A stretch of 64,000 nucleotides of DNA from Solanum dulcamara (taxonomy: Eukaryota; Streptophyta; Magnoliopsida; Solanales; Solanaceae): NCBI RefSeq assembly GCF_947179165.1, contig NC_077247.1, positions 42,886,935 to 42,950,934 on the forward strand, given 5' to 3'. Both the position numbers and the translations under genes were made by a program. The notes beneath the pieces were generated by a model. That model worked only from the letters and a program-made list of their open reading frames with translations, made no database searches and was not told the DNA's origin. Shown here piece after piece: positions 1-10,298 of this stretch. Positions within the stretch are counted from its first letter, which is position 1. Each line of letters starts with the position of its first letter.

Positions 1-270
1 AAACAAATACAAAAGCTCTGTATGCCTTTCTTGAGGTTCAAGAAAGACGAAGTTTTGGCAGTTGGGGTTCAAGCATTGGACTTGAGGCTTCCTTTTGGTG
101 AGATTGAAGTCCTTGAGAAGAACTCCGACTTGATCAAAAGACAGCTTGGTCTTGAGAGATTGGAGATCTTATCTATGATAGATGATGCTCTGGAGAGAGC
201 AGGGGCTCATGCTGCAGTTGTGAGGCAGAATCCACCATCACCAGGCCATCCAACCGCAATCTTTCTCTGA
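1..270 (+). CDS. Cytosolic leucine-tRNA ligase, C-terminal end (5' part outside window)
   Basis: The frame is open from base 1 to a TGA at 268-270 and gives the last 89 residues. The reading includes CMPFLRFKKDE near the start, the block LRLPFGEIEVL, then LIKRQLGLE and the terminal NPPSPGHPTAIFL. From memory this matches the C-terminal extension of plant cytosolic leucyl-tRNA synthetase, the class I enzyme that charges tRNA-Leu with leucine. Catalytic domain, editing domain and start codon lie upstream of the window. No frameshift is visible here, so the gene looks intact at this end. The closeness of the terminal blocks makes the family call fairly safe; it could be one of several paralogues. 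Confidence 0.88.
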   Translation, partial: KQIQKLCMPFLRFKKDEVLAVGVQALDLRLPFGEIEVLEKNSDLIKRQLGLERLEILSMIDDALERAGAHAAVVRQNPPSPGHPTAIFL

Positions 271-1380
271 GTAAAACATTTTTGCAGCACAAGTTATGAA
301 CAGTTCTTATTTGAAACCCAAATGATGTGATACTTCTCTTTCTAGGTCATTTTTTGTCCCAGCATCCTGCCTACATGCTACTATTTGCAGAGTTTTGGAT
401 CCAAACTAGTGCTTTGTTTGCTTCAATCATGAATATGGAGCAACTGCAATTTTATCTTCACATTAGAGTACTCATTGAGTAGTAATTTGACACTTTGGAT
501 GAAGCCAAGACATCTTCGAGTTTTCGATTCTACAATGTTTCCAAGTTGTATATGCGTTGAGTTCTGCTTATAGCTTAATTTCCAAGTTCCATTTATTCAT
601 ACCAAATTTGTACTAATTGCTAGTCCCATTTTTTAAAAGAATTTATCTACGTTCCGTTTCTTTCTTCTTATGGAAGGCACTTCAGTGGATATATTACGTT
701 ACTTCTGTGAATAAGTTATATATTAATATAAAAGTCTATTAACAAGGTAGTGTTCCTTGCCTTCCTATTATATTATATGATTATATATAGATAAGAAAGG
801 ACGCTTTTGAGTTACAATTGCTGTTAAATTTGGGGATACTACATTTCTTTGGGAAATTTGTTAAAAAGTATATACGCGTATTTTATCCGATAATTTTCAT
901 GCAATTTGCGATATAGGATGCATGTATCAACTAATTTTGCACAATCAAATTAAAATTGGAGAATATAAATATTTTTTCTAGATCAAGTTAAAAGAGATAT
1001 TTATGTATTGTTCATTGTTTAATCAAAGCAAAATTAAATTCTAATAGTAATCAAAAACTTGTTTAATAGGATCTGAGTTTTATCAATTATTGATTTATCA
1101 GCCTATATGTCTAATTTATAACTACTTTTGACATGATCAAAATTTCTTATGCTTTATTCTTACCTAATAGTTTTTAAAATCTTCGATATACCCTTCCCCA
1201 AAACATAGAATCCTAGCTTCTTCTCATTTTTTATTTTTTTTTGTCATTAGTTTTTCTACTTGTAAAATTATTTTTTATTTATTTTCATTATTTTCCACGA
1301 GTGTGTCTGTTATCATTTTTAATAATTTATTTGTTAAAATAATTTTTCATTCAGTAGAAATTTGATATAATATTGAGCTA
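271..1380. other. Intergenic: 3' flank of the LeuRS gene and AT-rich spacer
   Basis: No coding region is supported here. The first few hundred bases are presumably the 3' UTR of the LeuRS gene (inferred). The rest is AT-rich spacer leading to the VAMP72 promoter; the only TATA-like run noticed is near 1363-1370. No mobile element boundary was recognised. Confidence 0.5.
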
Positions 1381-1613
1381 CTTTGGGTCACTTGGCTTGG
1401 ATTGTGGAGGACTCTCTTTTTCTCTCTAGAAATCAAGAGAGAGAAAAAAGGCACAAGGATATAGAGGAGTCCATTAGTCTACACTTTTTCTCACCTTTGA
1501 ATTCTTCTTTGTTTACTTGCTAAGCAAATTGAAGAAAACCCAGAAACCACATACAACAAACCCCCCAAACCCAGATCGGCGATCCTCCGGAAAATCAAAT
1601 AAATCGGTTGTAA
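1381..1613 (+). promoter_or_regulatory. Promoter/5' leader of the VAMP72 gene with CT/GA hairpin
   Basis: The stretch before the ATG at 1614 is pyrimidine-rich and contains an inverted repeat: CTTTTTCTCTCT at 1416-1427 pairs with AGAGAGAGAAAAAAG at 1436-1450 across an eight-base loop. CT-rich leaders are common in plant genes. The transcription start is not determinable by eye, so the hairpin could sit in the core promoter or in the 5' UTR. Confidence 0.45.
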
Positions 1614-4600
1614 ATGGGTCAGCAGAAGGCTTTGATCTATGCGTTTGTCGGTCGTGGGAATGTTATATTGGCTGAATACACAGATTTCAGTGGTAACTTC
1701 AATTCCATAGCTTATCAGTGTCTTCAGAAGCTGCCTGCTACCAATAACAAGTTCACTTATAACTGTGATGGTCATACCTTCAACTACCTTGTCGATAATG
1801 GCTTCAGTAAGTTCTCTTTCCCATAAAGCTCTTGTTTTATCTTGATGTTTCTGTTTCTGGGTTTGTTTTTATTGATGTAGATATAAAAGGGATCGAAGAA
1901 ATTTTGAGTAATTATCCTTCCGTGTTTTTTATTTCTGGAAATCGTGGTTTATAGTATTAACTTTATTTAAATTAGTATTCTTAATCCGGAAATATGATGA
2001 TTTAACTCTAGTACTGGGATTAATACTGATCTTAAAATTAAATCTAGTACCATGAACCGTTATATTTTTGTTGAATGGACAGAGAGTAAAGTTTTCCCCA
2101 ATTCTTGGTTGTATAGTGCTCAAATGTGTTCTCTATTTATTTTCGTGTCCTTCCGAGTTGTTTATTGTTGCATCTGAATTTAGGGGAAATGAAAGGGATC
2201 AGTGGACTTGTAGATTAGTTTCTGGGGGGGGGGGGGATTATTGTGTTAACTGTTTGTTCTTTGCTTGTAAGGGGCATTTTTCTATGTTCTTTGGTCGTAA
2301 AGTGAAATAGTTCCTTTTTTCTATTATAATTGCTATCATCTTATTAATGCCTTCTTTTCATATTTCTCTGACTGATTGGTGAAGTTGGATGAGTGACTAA
2401 TTTGGTTCATTTATATTTGCTTGATAAGCAATAAGATGTACTAATTGGTTATGCATCACTTGGTTTCAATTTATAAATATAAAGTTGTACAGTTGAGGTC
2501 TTATTTGAAGGAGTGTACTAGATTCGAGAGTTCGTTCAGATTTATGATCTTCTTTGAGTTCTGTTTCATTATACTGGTCTGAGATGCACAAGTAAAACTA
2601 TATAATCAAATACACTTGAATTCATCACTTTAGGTAATATTTTTGTGCTCGCATGAAAACCATGGTAGAGCAGGGTTGAAATTGCAACGGATACAAAAAA
2701 ATGCTAGGGGATTCCTTTCCCTCTGTCTAAGACTTGGTGGGCACTGGGAAGAATTACTCAGTACCTATATGGTTTTGCTAACCTACTACACGAAGGTAGT
2801 AGATTAGCAATGTCTTCATTTTTTTTATTTTCCTCCCTTAATTGCTTATTACAATGCATAATAAAGAGAGACTTTTTGGTCTTTTCACGAAAAATAGCCT
2901 GGCTGTCCAACATCATTTGGTATCTTCATTCCCTGTCACTCTCTCGCTTTTTCCCCCTCAATCTCCTTCCAATTTCTCTTCACCCCCACCCTCTGTGTAA
3001 TACAAAGTTTTTATCTTCAACATCAATTGATTGTTGTCAATCGATTGATTCAGCCAAATACAATTTGGACTCCATTCATTCTCCTGAAATAACATGTATT
3101 TATCTTATAAACAGAAAACCAAACTCAACCAATCTTTTCTTTCCGTTTGTTTTCCCAACTCAAACCTCTCTTTTACTTCTTTCCTCCACAGATCCAGAAA
3201 TCACTTGCAGTAGAATAATATAACATAAGGAGAAAGAGATTTCTGGCCAAAAACTTAAATTATCCCAGAAGAACAATTTTGGTGGGTTGAATCTTTTAAA
3301 GAGAAAAGGAAAAAAAAAAGAGACAGAGAGGGGGGCCAAATAAAGATAGGAGGGAAAGGTAATGAAGAGAAGCAAATTGTTTACTACGTTCATGTAGTAG
3401 GTTAAAAGATCAAACCCCCACCCACACACAGATGACTCATATATACCGACTTCACTTTTGCGGTGACATCTTTTCTATCACATTTCTTGGATGTTTTATA
3501 TTTTTCCACAAGAGGAAAGAAGAGAGTGGTGGTCAAGATCATTTAATTTGCCTTTTGATATTTCTAATTCCATGCCGTCTTGTGTCCTTCTCTCTTCTAC
3601 AGCTTGTCATGCCACTGGGAATTGAAGACGTGAAGTCACAGTTGGGTTTTTCGTTAGATGCACTGTTAACTGTTTTCAGTTACTTATAGTGCATTGAAGG
3701 CACCAATGTGAAATCTGTGATCGTCATTAGTCAAACTGGTTATTTCATTATTCTTAGCAACTGGAAAGCATTTTTTGAAAAGAAAGACTAGATGCATATT
3801 TAAGAGAATGCTTCACCTTCCAAGACGTATTTCCTTAGCTTCTTACTTTATTGCGATCTGATGATTTTATATACACTTTCAAGTGAAGAGCATCATTACT
3901 GACTGTCTAACCTATGGAATTAAATAGCTATTATGAGGAGAATTTGAATGCCATTAGAAAATTGTTTGTTATTCTGCTCTCTTGCACTTCCAGAAATATA
4001 CCAATGTTGCATAGTTAGTTGATCACTGGACTTACCTATGCTAACTTTATAATCCTCCTTACAGCATACTGCGTGGTTGCTGAGGAGTCAGTTGGAAGAC
4101 AGATTCCAATAGCCTTTTTGGAGCGCGTTAAGGATGATTTCATGTCAAGATATGGGAGTGGGAAGGCTGCGACAGCTCCTCCAAATAGCCTGAACAAGGA
4201 ATTCGGGTAATTTAATATGAAAAGTTTACTTTAGTGGTATGTGAAGGCAGAAGTTTCTGTTGAGTCATCTAACTGCAATACTCTCTTAAGTGCAGCCCTA
4301 AGTTGAAGGAGCAGATGCAGTATTGTGCTGAACATCCTGAGGAAATTAGCAAACTTTCCAAGGTGAAAGCGCAGGTTTCAGAAGTTAAGGGTGTTATGAT
4401 GGAAAACATTGAGAAGGTAAAACGTCTCTTATAATTTCTTACCTTTGTATATGATAAGACGGTTTAACATTTAACATGAAAACTTCACATTCCATGTCTT
4501 CTCTTTCTGTGTTATAATTACAAGACAAAGCCATCTATGATGGAGCTTAAGAATTATTTGAATCTTGGAAAGGTACCTTACATTGGAGAGACATCAATGA

Positions 4601-7600
4601 CAATAGTTTTAAAACAATTAAGGACCATGCTATTTTTTAACTAGCAGCTTTCTGCATGTTTAGTTGTATACTATTCTAAAGCTGACTGCTCACCAGATCA
4701 GAGGCTGGACCTTTTAGAGTATTTGAAGCCTGTATCCTTTGTTGTTTTTGCTTAATTATGTAACCTAGACAAACAAGAAGGGAAAGGTTATGATTAAGGG
4801 GCGATAAAACGAGCTTTTGTTTGAAAATAACTCTAGAGGGCAACTGTTCTTCATTATCCTCTGATAGTGGTTTTAATATTGTCACGTTTGTTTCTTGCCT
4901 ATATTGATAACTCAAATAACAGAGCATAAGGTTCCCCTATGCCCCCGCGACAATCACTTAGCTAAGCTCGGATCTCTAGGTGAGCAATTTCAACAATGAT
5001 GTCAAATCTGTATGCGGAGAGTGGAACAACCTCCAACTTCTGAGTCTTACTTAGAAAGAAAAACCTCCCTTTTTTAAAAATGCAGAACATGCAAGAAAGC
5101 TATTTAAGACTCAGATTATATCTATCCCCTATTTACAGAAGGAATAGCTAAATAATTGAGTGAAGGGAAGAGTCCCCTCACTGCAAATTATTAAACAGAA
5201 TGATGAAATCTAAAACTCCAGATTACATCTATCCCTTATTTACAGAAGGAATAGCTAAATAATTGAGTGAAGGGAAGAGTCCCCTCACTGCAAATTATTA
5301 AACAGAATGATGAAATCTAAAACTTGGCCTAACATACCAAATTGAGCAGATTCTTCTTATATTGGGGAAGAGAGTCTACAACAAAGTAATAGGAATCTTG
5401 TTGACCATCAGCTGCATAATTAGCCAAGGCATCAGCCACTCGATTCACTTCTTGGTAGCAATTAGCAATTCACAAACATTGACCTCAGTAAAGCTTGTAT
5501 TCTTGATGTTAAATAGGCATAATGAGTCGCTTAGGATATGTATTAAATTTGTGAGTGTAGTTTATAGATCTTCCTGATAGATGGAGGGTTACAGTGGGAT
5601 CTTAATGATACTTTGTTTTCTCTCTTCATCTATCATTTGATGGTTGATTAGTTCTTACTTTCTTATATGATATTGTTATTGAATCCCCATATCCCTTTAG
5701 TAACTATGTGATTCATAATAGTTCTGAAGATTCCTTCTGCTAACTGTAGAAATCCTAGAGCTAAATTTGTAAATTTCTTTGATCATTATTCTAACTTCCA
5801 AATGGAGGCAAACGAATAATAAGAATTCATATAGCCAAACCTAACTAGCTTGCATTTGAAGCGTAGTACATTCTTAGCTCAATCTGTTCTGTATAGAACA
5901 CTAATATATTTGTAGAGCGTAAGTTGATCAATTCATGCAAAATGACTGCCTACTCAGAACTTGTAGTTATGGAGTTTTTTGAATATTTACTACCAAAGGG
6001 GAAGTGATTGCATCGTAACGGGATCTCAGGCAAGCTCTATCAGTGAAGAGTGAACTTCTCAAATCTTCATCATTTCCTAGAATTGAAGATTGCATAATAT
6101 TAAATCACACATACAATCTTACTAATTAGTCCACTTGAATAAACATTGGGTGCATTACTCCCAAGATAAACTATTAGGGGTCGTTCGGTGCAAAGATTAA
6201 TAACGCTGGGATTAGTAATGCAGGGATTAATTTTTATCAAGTGTTTGGTTCATTGCTTCCCACCTAATCTCATGTTTTTTTGGCTTAAAACTCTACAAAA
6301 AGCTTCTTTCCAATTATACCCTTGAATTATTATGGGATTTTCTATTTCATATAATTGGGTCAAGGTAGATAACTGTCGGATAATATTATTTTTTTGTGGC
6401 CTTCTAACTAGCTAGGAGAAGAACAATTTTGTCGCCATGTTTGCTATTTTCTCACTTGAATTATTTGAGGGTAAATAATTGTCATCTTAATAAATTGATC
6501 ACTCACAAAACGTCACTTTTCAATTTAAAAAAGATAGACCATCTACTTTTAAAATCGAAAAGACGGTAAACAAAAGAAAATCGTATAAACCATCTACATT
6601 TACACATAAAATTTGCAAGTTGTAGATTTTAATATGTATGCAATTTTATAAATTGTTCAAAATACAAATAATCAGAAAACCACATATATATCAACAAATA
6701 ATACATACAATTAAGATCACAAACATCATGTGGTCATATATTTGCCTTTTCAATTAGTAAATGTGAAACAACTCACATTTCAAATAATGTATTGATTTGT
6801 ATTGGATTTATTTAGCAACAAACAACTCTCTCTAAATAATAAAATTTGTAAGCTAATTTATTTAAATAAATTTACTAGTACAAATATAAAACATAAAACC
6901 AAGAAAATAAACAAAATGATTAAAAGGATTTGAGGGGTATTTTTGTCTTTACATATATTAATCCCATGGTATTAAATCCTATGTATTACTAATACCCAAA
7001 TAGAAGGTATTAGTTATACACCCTATAATACCAAATAGGACGTATAACTTATTAGTTATACATAGGCCCAAAATTCCTACCAAACGTAGTACTAAATAAT
7101 ATCATACATAATACATGGACTATTTCTCCTAATACACTCTACCAAACAACCCCTTAGACTGAAGAGTGTCTTTTCCCGTCAACCCAATTATAGTGTTATA
7201 ATGTGATCACAATGATGGGTCTGAGGCATTAATATATTTGGAGTTTTAATGTTTGTAATATTTGAAAAAGAGTGGAAAATGTCATAGATTATCATATCAA
7301 AGATGCAAGTGCCTAGTTAAGTATTTATTAATGCAATTGCTCAACTTTTAAGTTGAAGAAATTGGTTCTTGTGGACGGGATAGGTCAATAAACTAGAAGG
7401 CAGTATTAAGTATATGTTTGATTGATTGGAGAGTGGATCTACATCAAAAACAATTAACCATTATTAATATCCACAAGTTACGTTGCCCCCTAGGATGTTG
7501 GTTGGTCTAGTGGTAAGAGCACAAGTGATGTGCAGGTTAGGTGCATGTTGCGAGTTCTACTTTGCTGCAAACAAAAGCCTGATGTTCAAGTGGAGAAGGG

Positions 7601-8981
7601 TAAAGGGGTGGACCCAATATCCACCCAAGTTTTGAACTTTGCGTCACCTGCGCTTGGGGATTTCTTGGTTATCAAATCATAAATTCCGTTTAAGAAATGA
7701 TTATTGTGATTACGACTAGTGCTTTTCTCATTTCAAAATCTTTCCTTCATATGTTATGCTTTTCGCTCTACTGTTCAACATCATGAGAGTTGATGTGGTA
7801 TGTTATCTTTGTTCTAGGTTCTTGATCGTGGAGAGAAGATAGAGCTTCTTGTTGACAAGACAGAGAACCTTCATCACCAGGTTATCGATTTTATATTTAT
7901 TTTTTAAAAATCCGACCTTTAAATCCTTCTATTGAGAACAATTTAAATCAGATGGTTTCAATTTTATTTTGCAGTTTACTTTCTGTATTATCTTACCATT
8001 TGGGAATGGGATTAATTCTTACTGGTGCTCAATCTGCATATGGACCACTTTCTTCATAGGATATGATTATTACTTTTTGCATGTTAATCTTAAATTGAGG
8101 TTACTCTTAGCTAATGTTACTATGTGGTTTATAAGTAAGCTAGAAGTGTACAACCCAACTTCCTTTTGGATGATCTTCAGTTCATTCTGAGTTGAGTGCC
8201 AACTTCACTGAGGGTGGGGCTCATCAAATGGTTGCTTTTTGCATTGCTTGGCATATCCATAGGCTAAGATGGGTTACCTGTCAACAAGATGATGTCGCCT
8301 TTGATTTGCTTGATTGTTGCCTACCTTATTCTTCCATTAGTCTGACTTTTTCGCAACCTTATGATGTGGGAGAACACTGGTGCTCATAGCTTCCTCAACT
8401 TACACAAAAGAAGTTAAATAAGCTTACATTTCTTACTTCATAAAAAAAGAAAGTAAAAGAAGCTTACTTGCTTTCTTGCCCCTTCTGTATGCTGTAATGA
8501 GATGTGTTCTAGTGATGTCTAGATAGGCTACCATTGATGGTTGGTAATAGCAGTCTGACGTCTGAAGATATTATATGTATCCTTGTCAAATTGATCTGTT
8601 CGTTATAATATTAGTTGTCACTCCCCCACCCCCACCCTCCAAAAAAACTTCTTTTGTTATAATATTAATTGGCTTCAGTTTTCATTTAAGCAGCAACTTT
8701 TTTGTCGTTAACCAACGTTATTGTATAGTTCAACTGGCTGTTGTTACCATGTTTTCTTTTGTCCCTAAGCAAAGTTTGTGCCATCTGTACAAAGCACCAA
8801 CCAATGCTAGTGGCTTCTTTGATTGTAACAGGCACAGGACTTCAGGAATACGGGAACCCAAATACGGAGGAAAATGTGGCTGCAAAACATGAAAATCAAG
8901 CTGATAGTGTTGGGTATCCTGATCGCTTTGATCCTCATCATTGTTCTCTCAGTTTGCAAGGGATTCAATTGTGGAAAGTGA
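1614..8981 (+). CDS. VAMP72: VAMP72-family R-SNARE (longin-type), five exons
   Basis: Exons 1614-1806, 4065-4206, 4296-4416, 7818-7880 and 8832-8981 have GT-AG borders and join to 669 bases (222 aa plus stop), the usual VAMP72 length. Exons 1-2 encode the N-terminal longin domain (starts [15 protein letters not shown]; continues [15 protein letters not shown]). Exons 3-5 encode the R-SNARE coiled coil, with the zero-layer arginine in [13 protein letters not shown]-terminal hydrophobic anchor ([20 protein letters not shown]) precedes a short tail ending CGK. Known VAMP721/722-type proteins sit on secretory, plasma-membrane and cell-plate vesicles and pair with Qa/Qb/Qc SNAREs to drive fusion. 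The ATG was chosen because it opens the conserved longin start. Introns 1 and 3 are long and carry transposable elements, but every splice site looks intact. Assignment to the VAMP72 group is firm; which member (721, 722, 724, 726) is not resolved. Confidence 0.93.
2224..2236 (+). repeat. Poly-G run (13 G) in VAMP72 intron 1
   Basis: Thirteen consecutive G residues lie in otherwise AT-rich intron sequence. It is either a mononucleotide microsatellite or partly an assembly artefact; length is likely variable. Confidence 0.8.
2668..2772 (+). mobile_element. SINE fragment in VAMP72 intron 1
   Basis: The block contains GATTCCTTTCCCTCTGTC, then GACTTGGTGGGCA, then ACTCAGTACCTATATGG. This order matches the body of a common Solanaceae tRNA-derived SINE as I remember it. 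The tRNA-like head is degraded (AGGGTTGAAATTGC stands where box B would be). No target duplication was identified. It is in the same orientation as the host gene. Confidence 0.55.
2772..3407. mobile_element. Foldback MITE in VAMP72 intron 1
   Basis: The left end (about 2775-2820) reads CTAACCTACTAC and continues into GTAGTAGATTAGCAATG. The reverse complement of the right end (about 3360-3407) reads TTAACCTACTACATGAACG and continues similarly through CTTCATT. The imperfect terminal inverted repeats are roughly 45 bp. The left arm also folds on itself (2775-2789 with 2796-2810). The long ORF inside (2810-3223) has no recognisable protein similarity. Exact ends and the target duplication were not resolved. 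Confidence 0.55.
5112..5324 (+). repeat. 107-bp direct tandem duplication in VAMP72 intron 3
   Basis: Two adjacent copies, 5112-5218 and 5219-5324, are nearly identical. Both contain TATTTACAGAAGGAATAGC and GAGTGAAGGGAAGAGTCCCC and differ at only a couple of positions (ATTATATCTATCCCC against ATTACATCTATCCCT). The similarity implies a recent duplication. Confidence 0.93.
6177..7153. mobile_element. PIF/Harbinger (Tourist-like) non-autonomous element in VAMP72 intron 3
   Basis: The element starts GGGGTCGTTCGGT and ends ACCAAACAACCCC, imperfect 13-bp terminal inverted repeats. It is flanked on both sides by TTA (6174-6176 and 7154-7156), the 3-bp target duplication typical of PIF/Harbinger. 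The 977-bp interior is AT-rich with no transposase. It lies between exons 3 and 4 and leaves the splice sites untouched. Confidence 0.82.
7496..7675 (+). mobile_element. tRNA-derived SINE in VAMP72 intron 3
   Basis: The head has an RNA polymerase III box A-like segment, TTGGTCTAGTGGTAAGAGC. A box B-like GCGAGTTCTACTTTGC follows about 40 bases later. The body runs through GCCTGATGTTCAAGTGGAGA and GTGGACCCAATATCCACC to CGCTTGGGGATTTCTTGG. I recognise this as a Solanaceae SINE family. A clean target duplication was not found. Confidence 0.7.
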
Positions 8982-10287
8982 GGATGTTTCTATTGTGATG
9001 CTATAGTTGTACGAAAAGCTTTGTCCTATATAAGCATTTACGATTCTGTGAGAATAGAGACAATGTATGTTCTGTATGTATTAGCCTACTCACTTTTTTC
9101 TGTTTGTCGGAGCAGAAAGGATCCATTTTCTCTTCTTTATGTTTTGGTCTAAATGTTGTAGTATATGATGTCACCATTGAGAGGTCATTTTGTGCTGTCA
9201 ATGATTTGTTCCTTTTTGGAAGAAAAATACCTGCAATGCTAGAAACTCTTTATCCAGTTGATTTTATATTAGGTCTTTGACCATTTTATATCTTGGTAAC
9301 CCTACATACCCTTGAGCCCTGTGGATAATTTTTGGAGAAGAAGTTTCTAAAAATATAAAAAAATTGAAGCAGTTTTTGAACCGTGTTGGATAATGTTAAA
9401 GAGTGGGAATATATTTTTGCTTCGGGCATTTGGCTGATTTATTAATATACCAATGCTTTTAACCAAGTAACTTCGTTTTCCCACCTTTATAAATTTTTCA
9501 AAAAGATCTACACGGTCTTTTTTTAAAATATTAATAATTGGGAGCAAAGGATGGGGAAATTGAACTCTTACTAATAAAGTGAAAGTTTGGTTAGTCAATC
9601 AATTTATATAATCAAACATGTGCAGTGACGTAATTCTTTTTTTGAAATGAATCACTTTCTACAATAACAATAAATGAGTTTGATTTCACAAGTGGAGTTT
9701 GAGAAAAGGTAAGATGTACACAATTTGATCCTTATCTTTATGAGGTCAACGTTGTTTCTGATTAACTTTTGTCAACCTTGCTTTTCTATTTGGTCTTAAG
9801 ATCAATAATGTGAGCGAGCTCAAATAAATCACTTAAGGACAAGATCCCTTTTTTTATTTCACTAAACGCCCTTATCAGTTTCTACCCCGATTTTTTTTGA
9901 GTCGGAGAACCATAAAACACAATGTCATTAGACACCTAAACAGCAACTGGTAATCCAATGCTTAATTATGAAGAAATTTAATTATTTTATGCAAGATTTA
10001 CTCATTTCACTTTATGTCATGCATAAAATAATAAATAAATTCTTATAACTTATACATATCTTAATTATGCAGATTTCTAAATTGCAAAACAAAAGTTAGT
10101 CTGTGTGATCTGTGATCATGAACCCGGCTTTGCACTAAAAAAGGAAATGTGTGTCTATATTCACTTTCATTCAGAACAAGCAATGGCTGAGCTATCGCGA
10201 AAGCCTATGTGAACAAGCACCAAACAGTGTCAAGTGTCAACAAACACTGCCTTCTTATTGTATTAATTTTATATATAAATAACTTAC
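8982..10287. other. Intergenic: 3' flank of VAMP72 and AT-rich spacer
   Basis: The first few hundred bases are likely the 3' UTR of the SNARE gene. The remainder is AT-rich spacer with no supported gene, ending at the LINE insertion. Confidence 0.5.
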
Positions 10288-10298
10288 ATTCTAATCAG
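10288..10298 (+). repeat. Left target-site duplication of the RTE LINE
   Basis: ATTCTAATCAG occurs here and again exactly at 12294-12304, bracketing the LINE. Confidence 0.9.

Noticed and set aside
2810..3223. 137-residue plus-strand ORF
   Set aside because: It lies wholly in VAMP72 intron 1 inside the foldback MITE, has low-complexity composition and resembles no protein I know.
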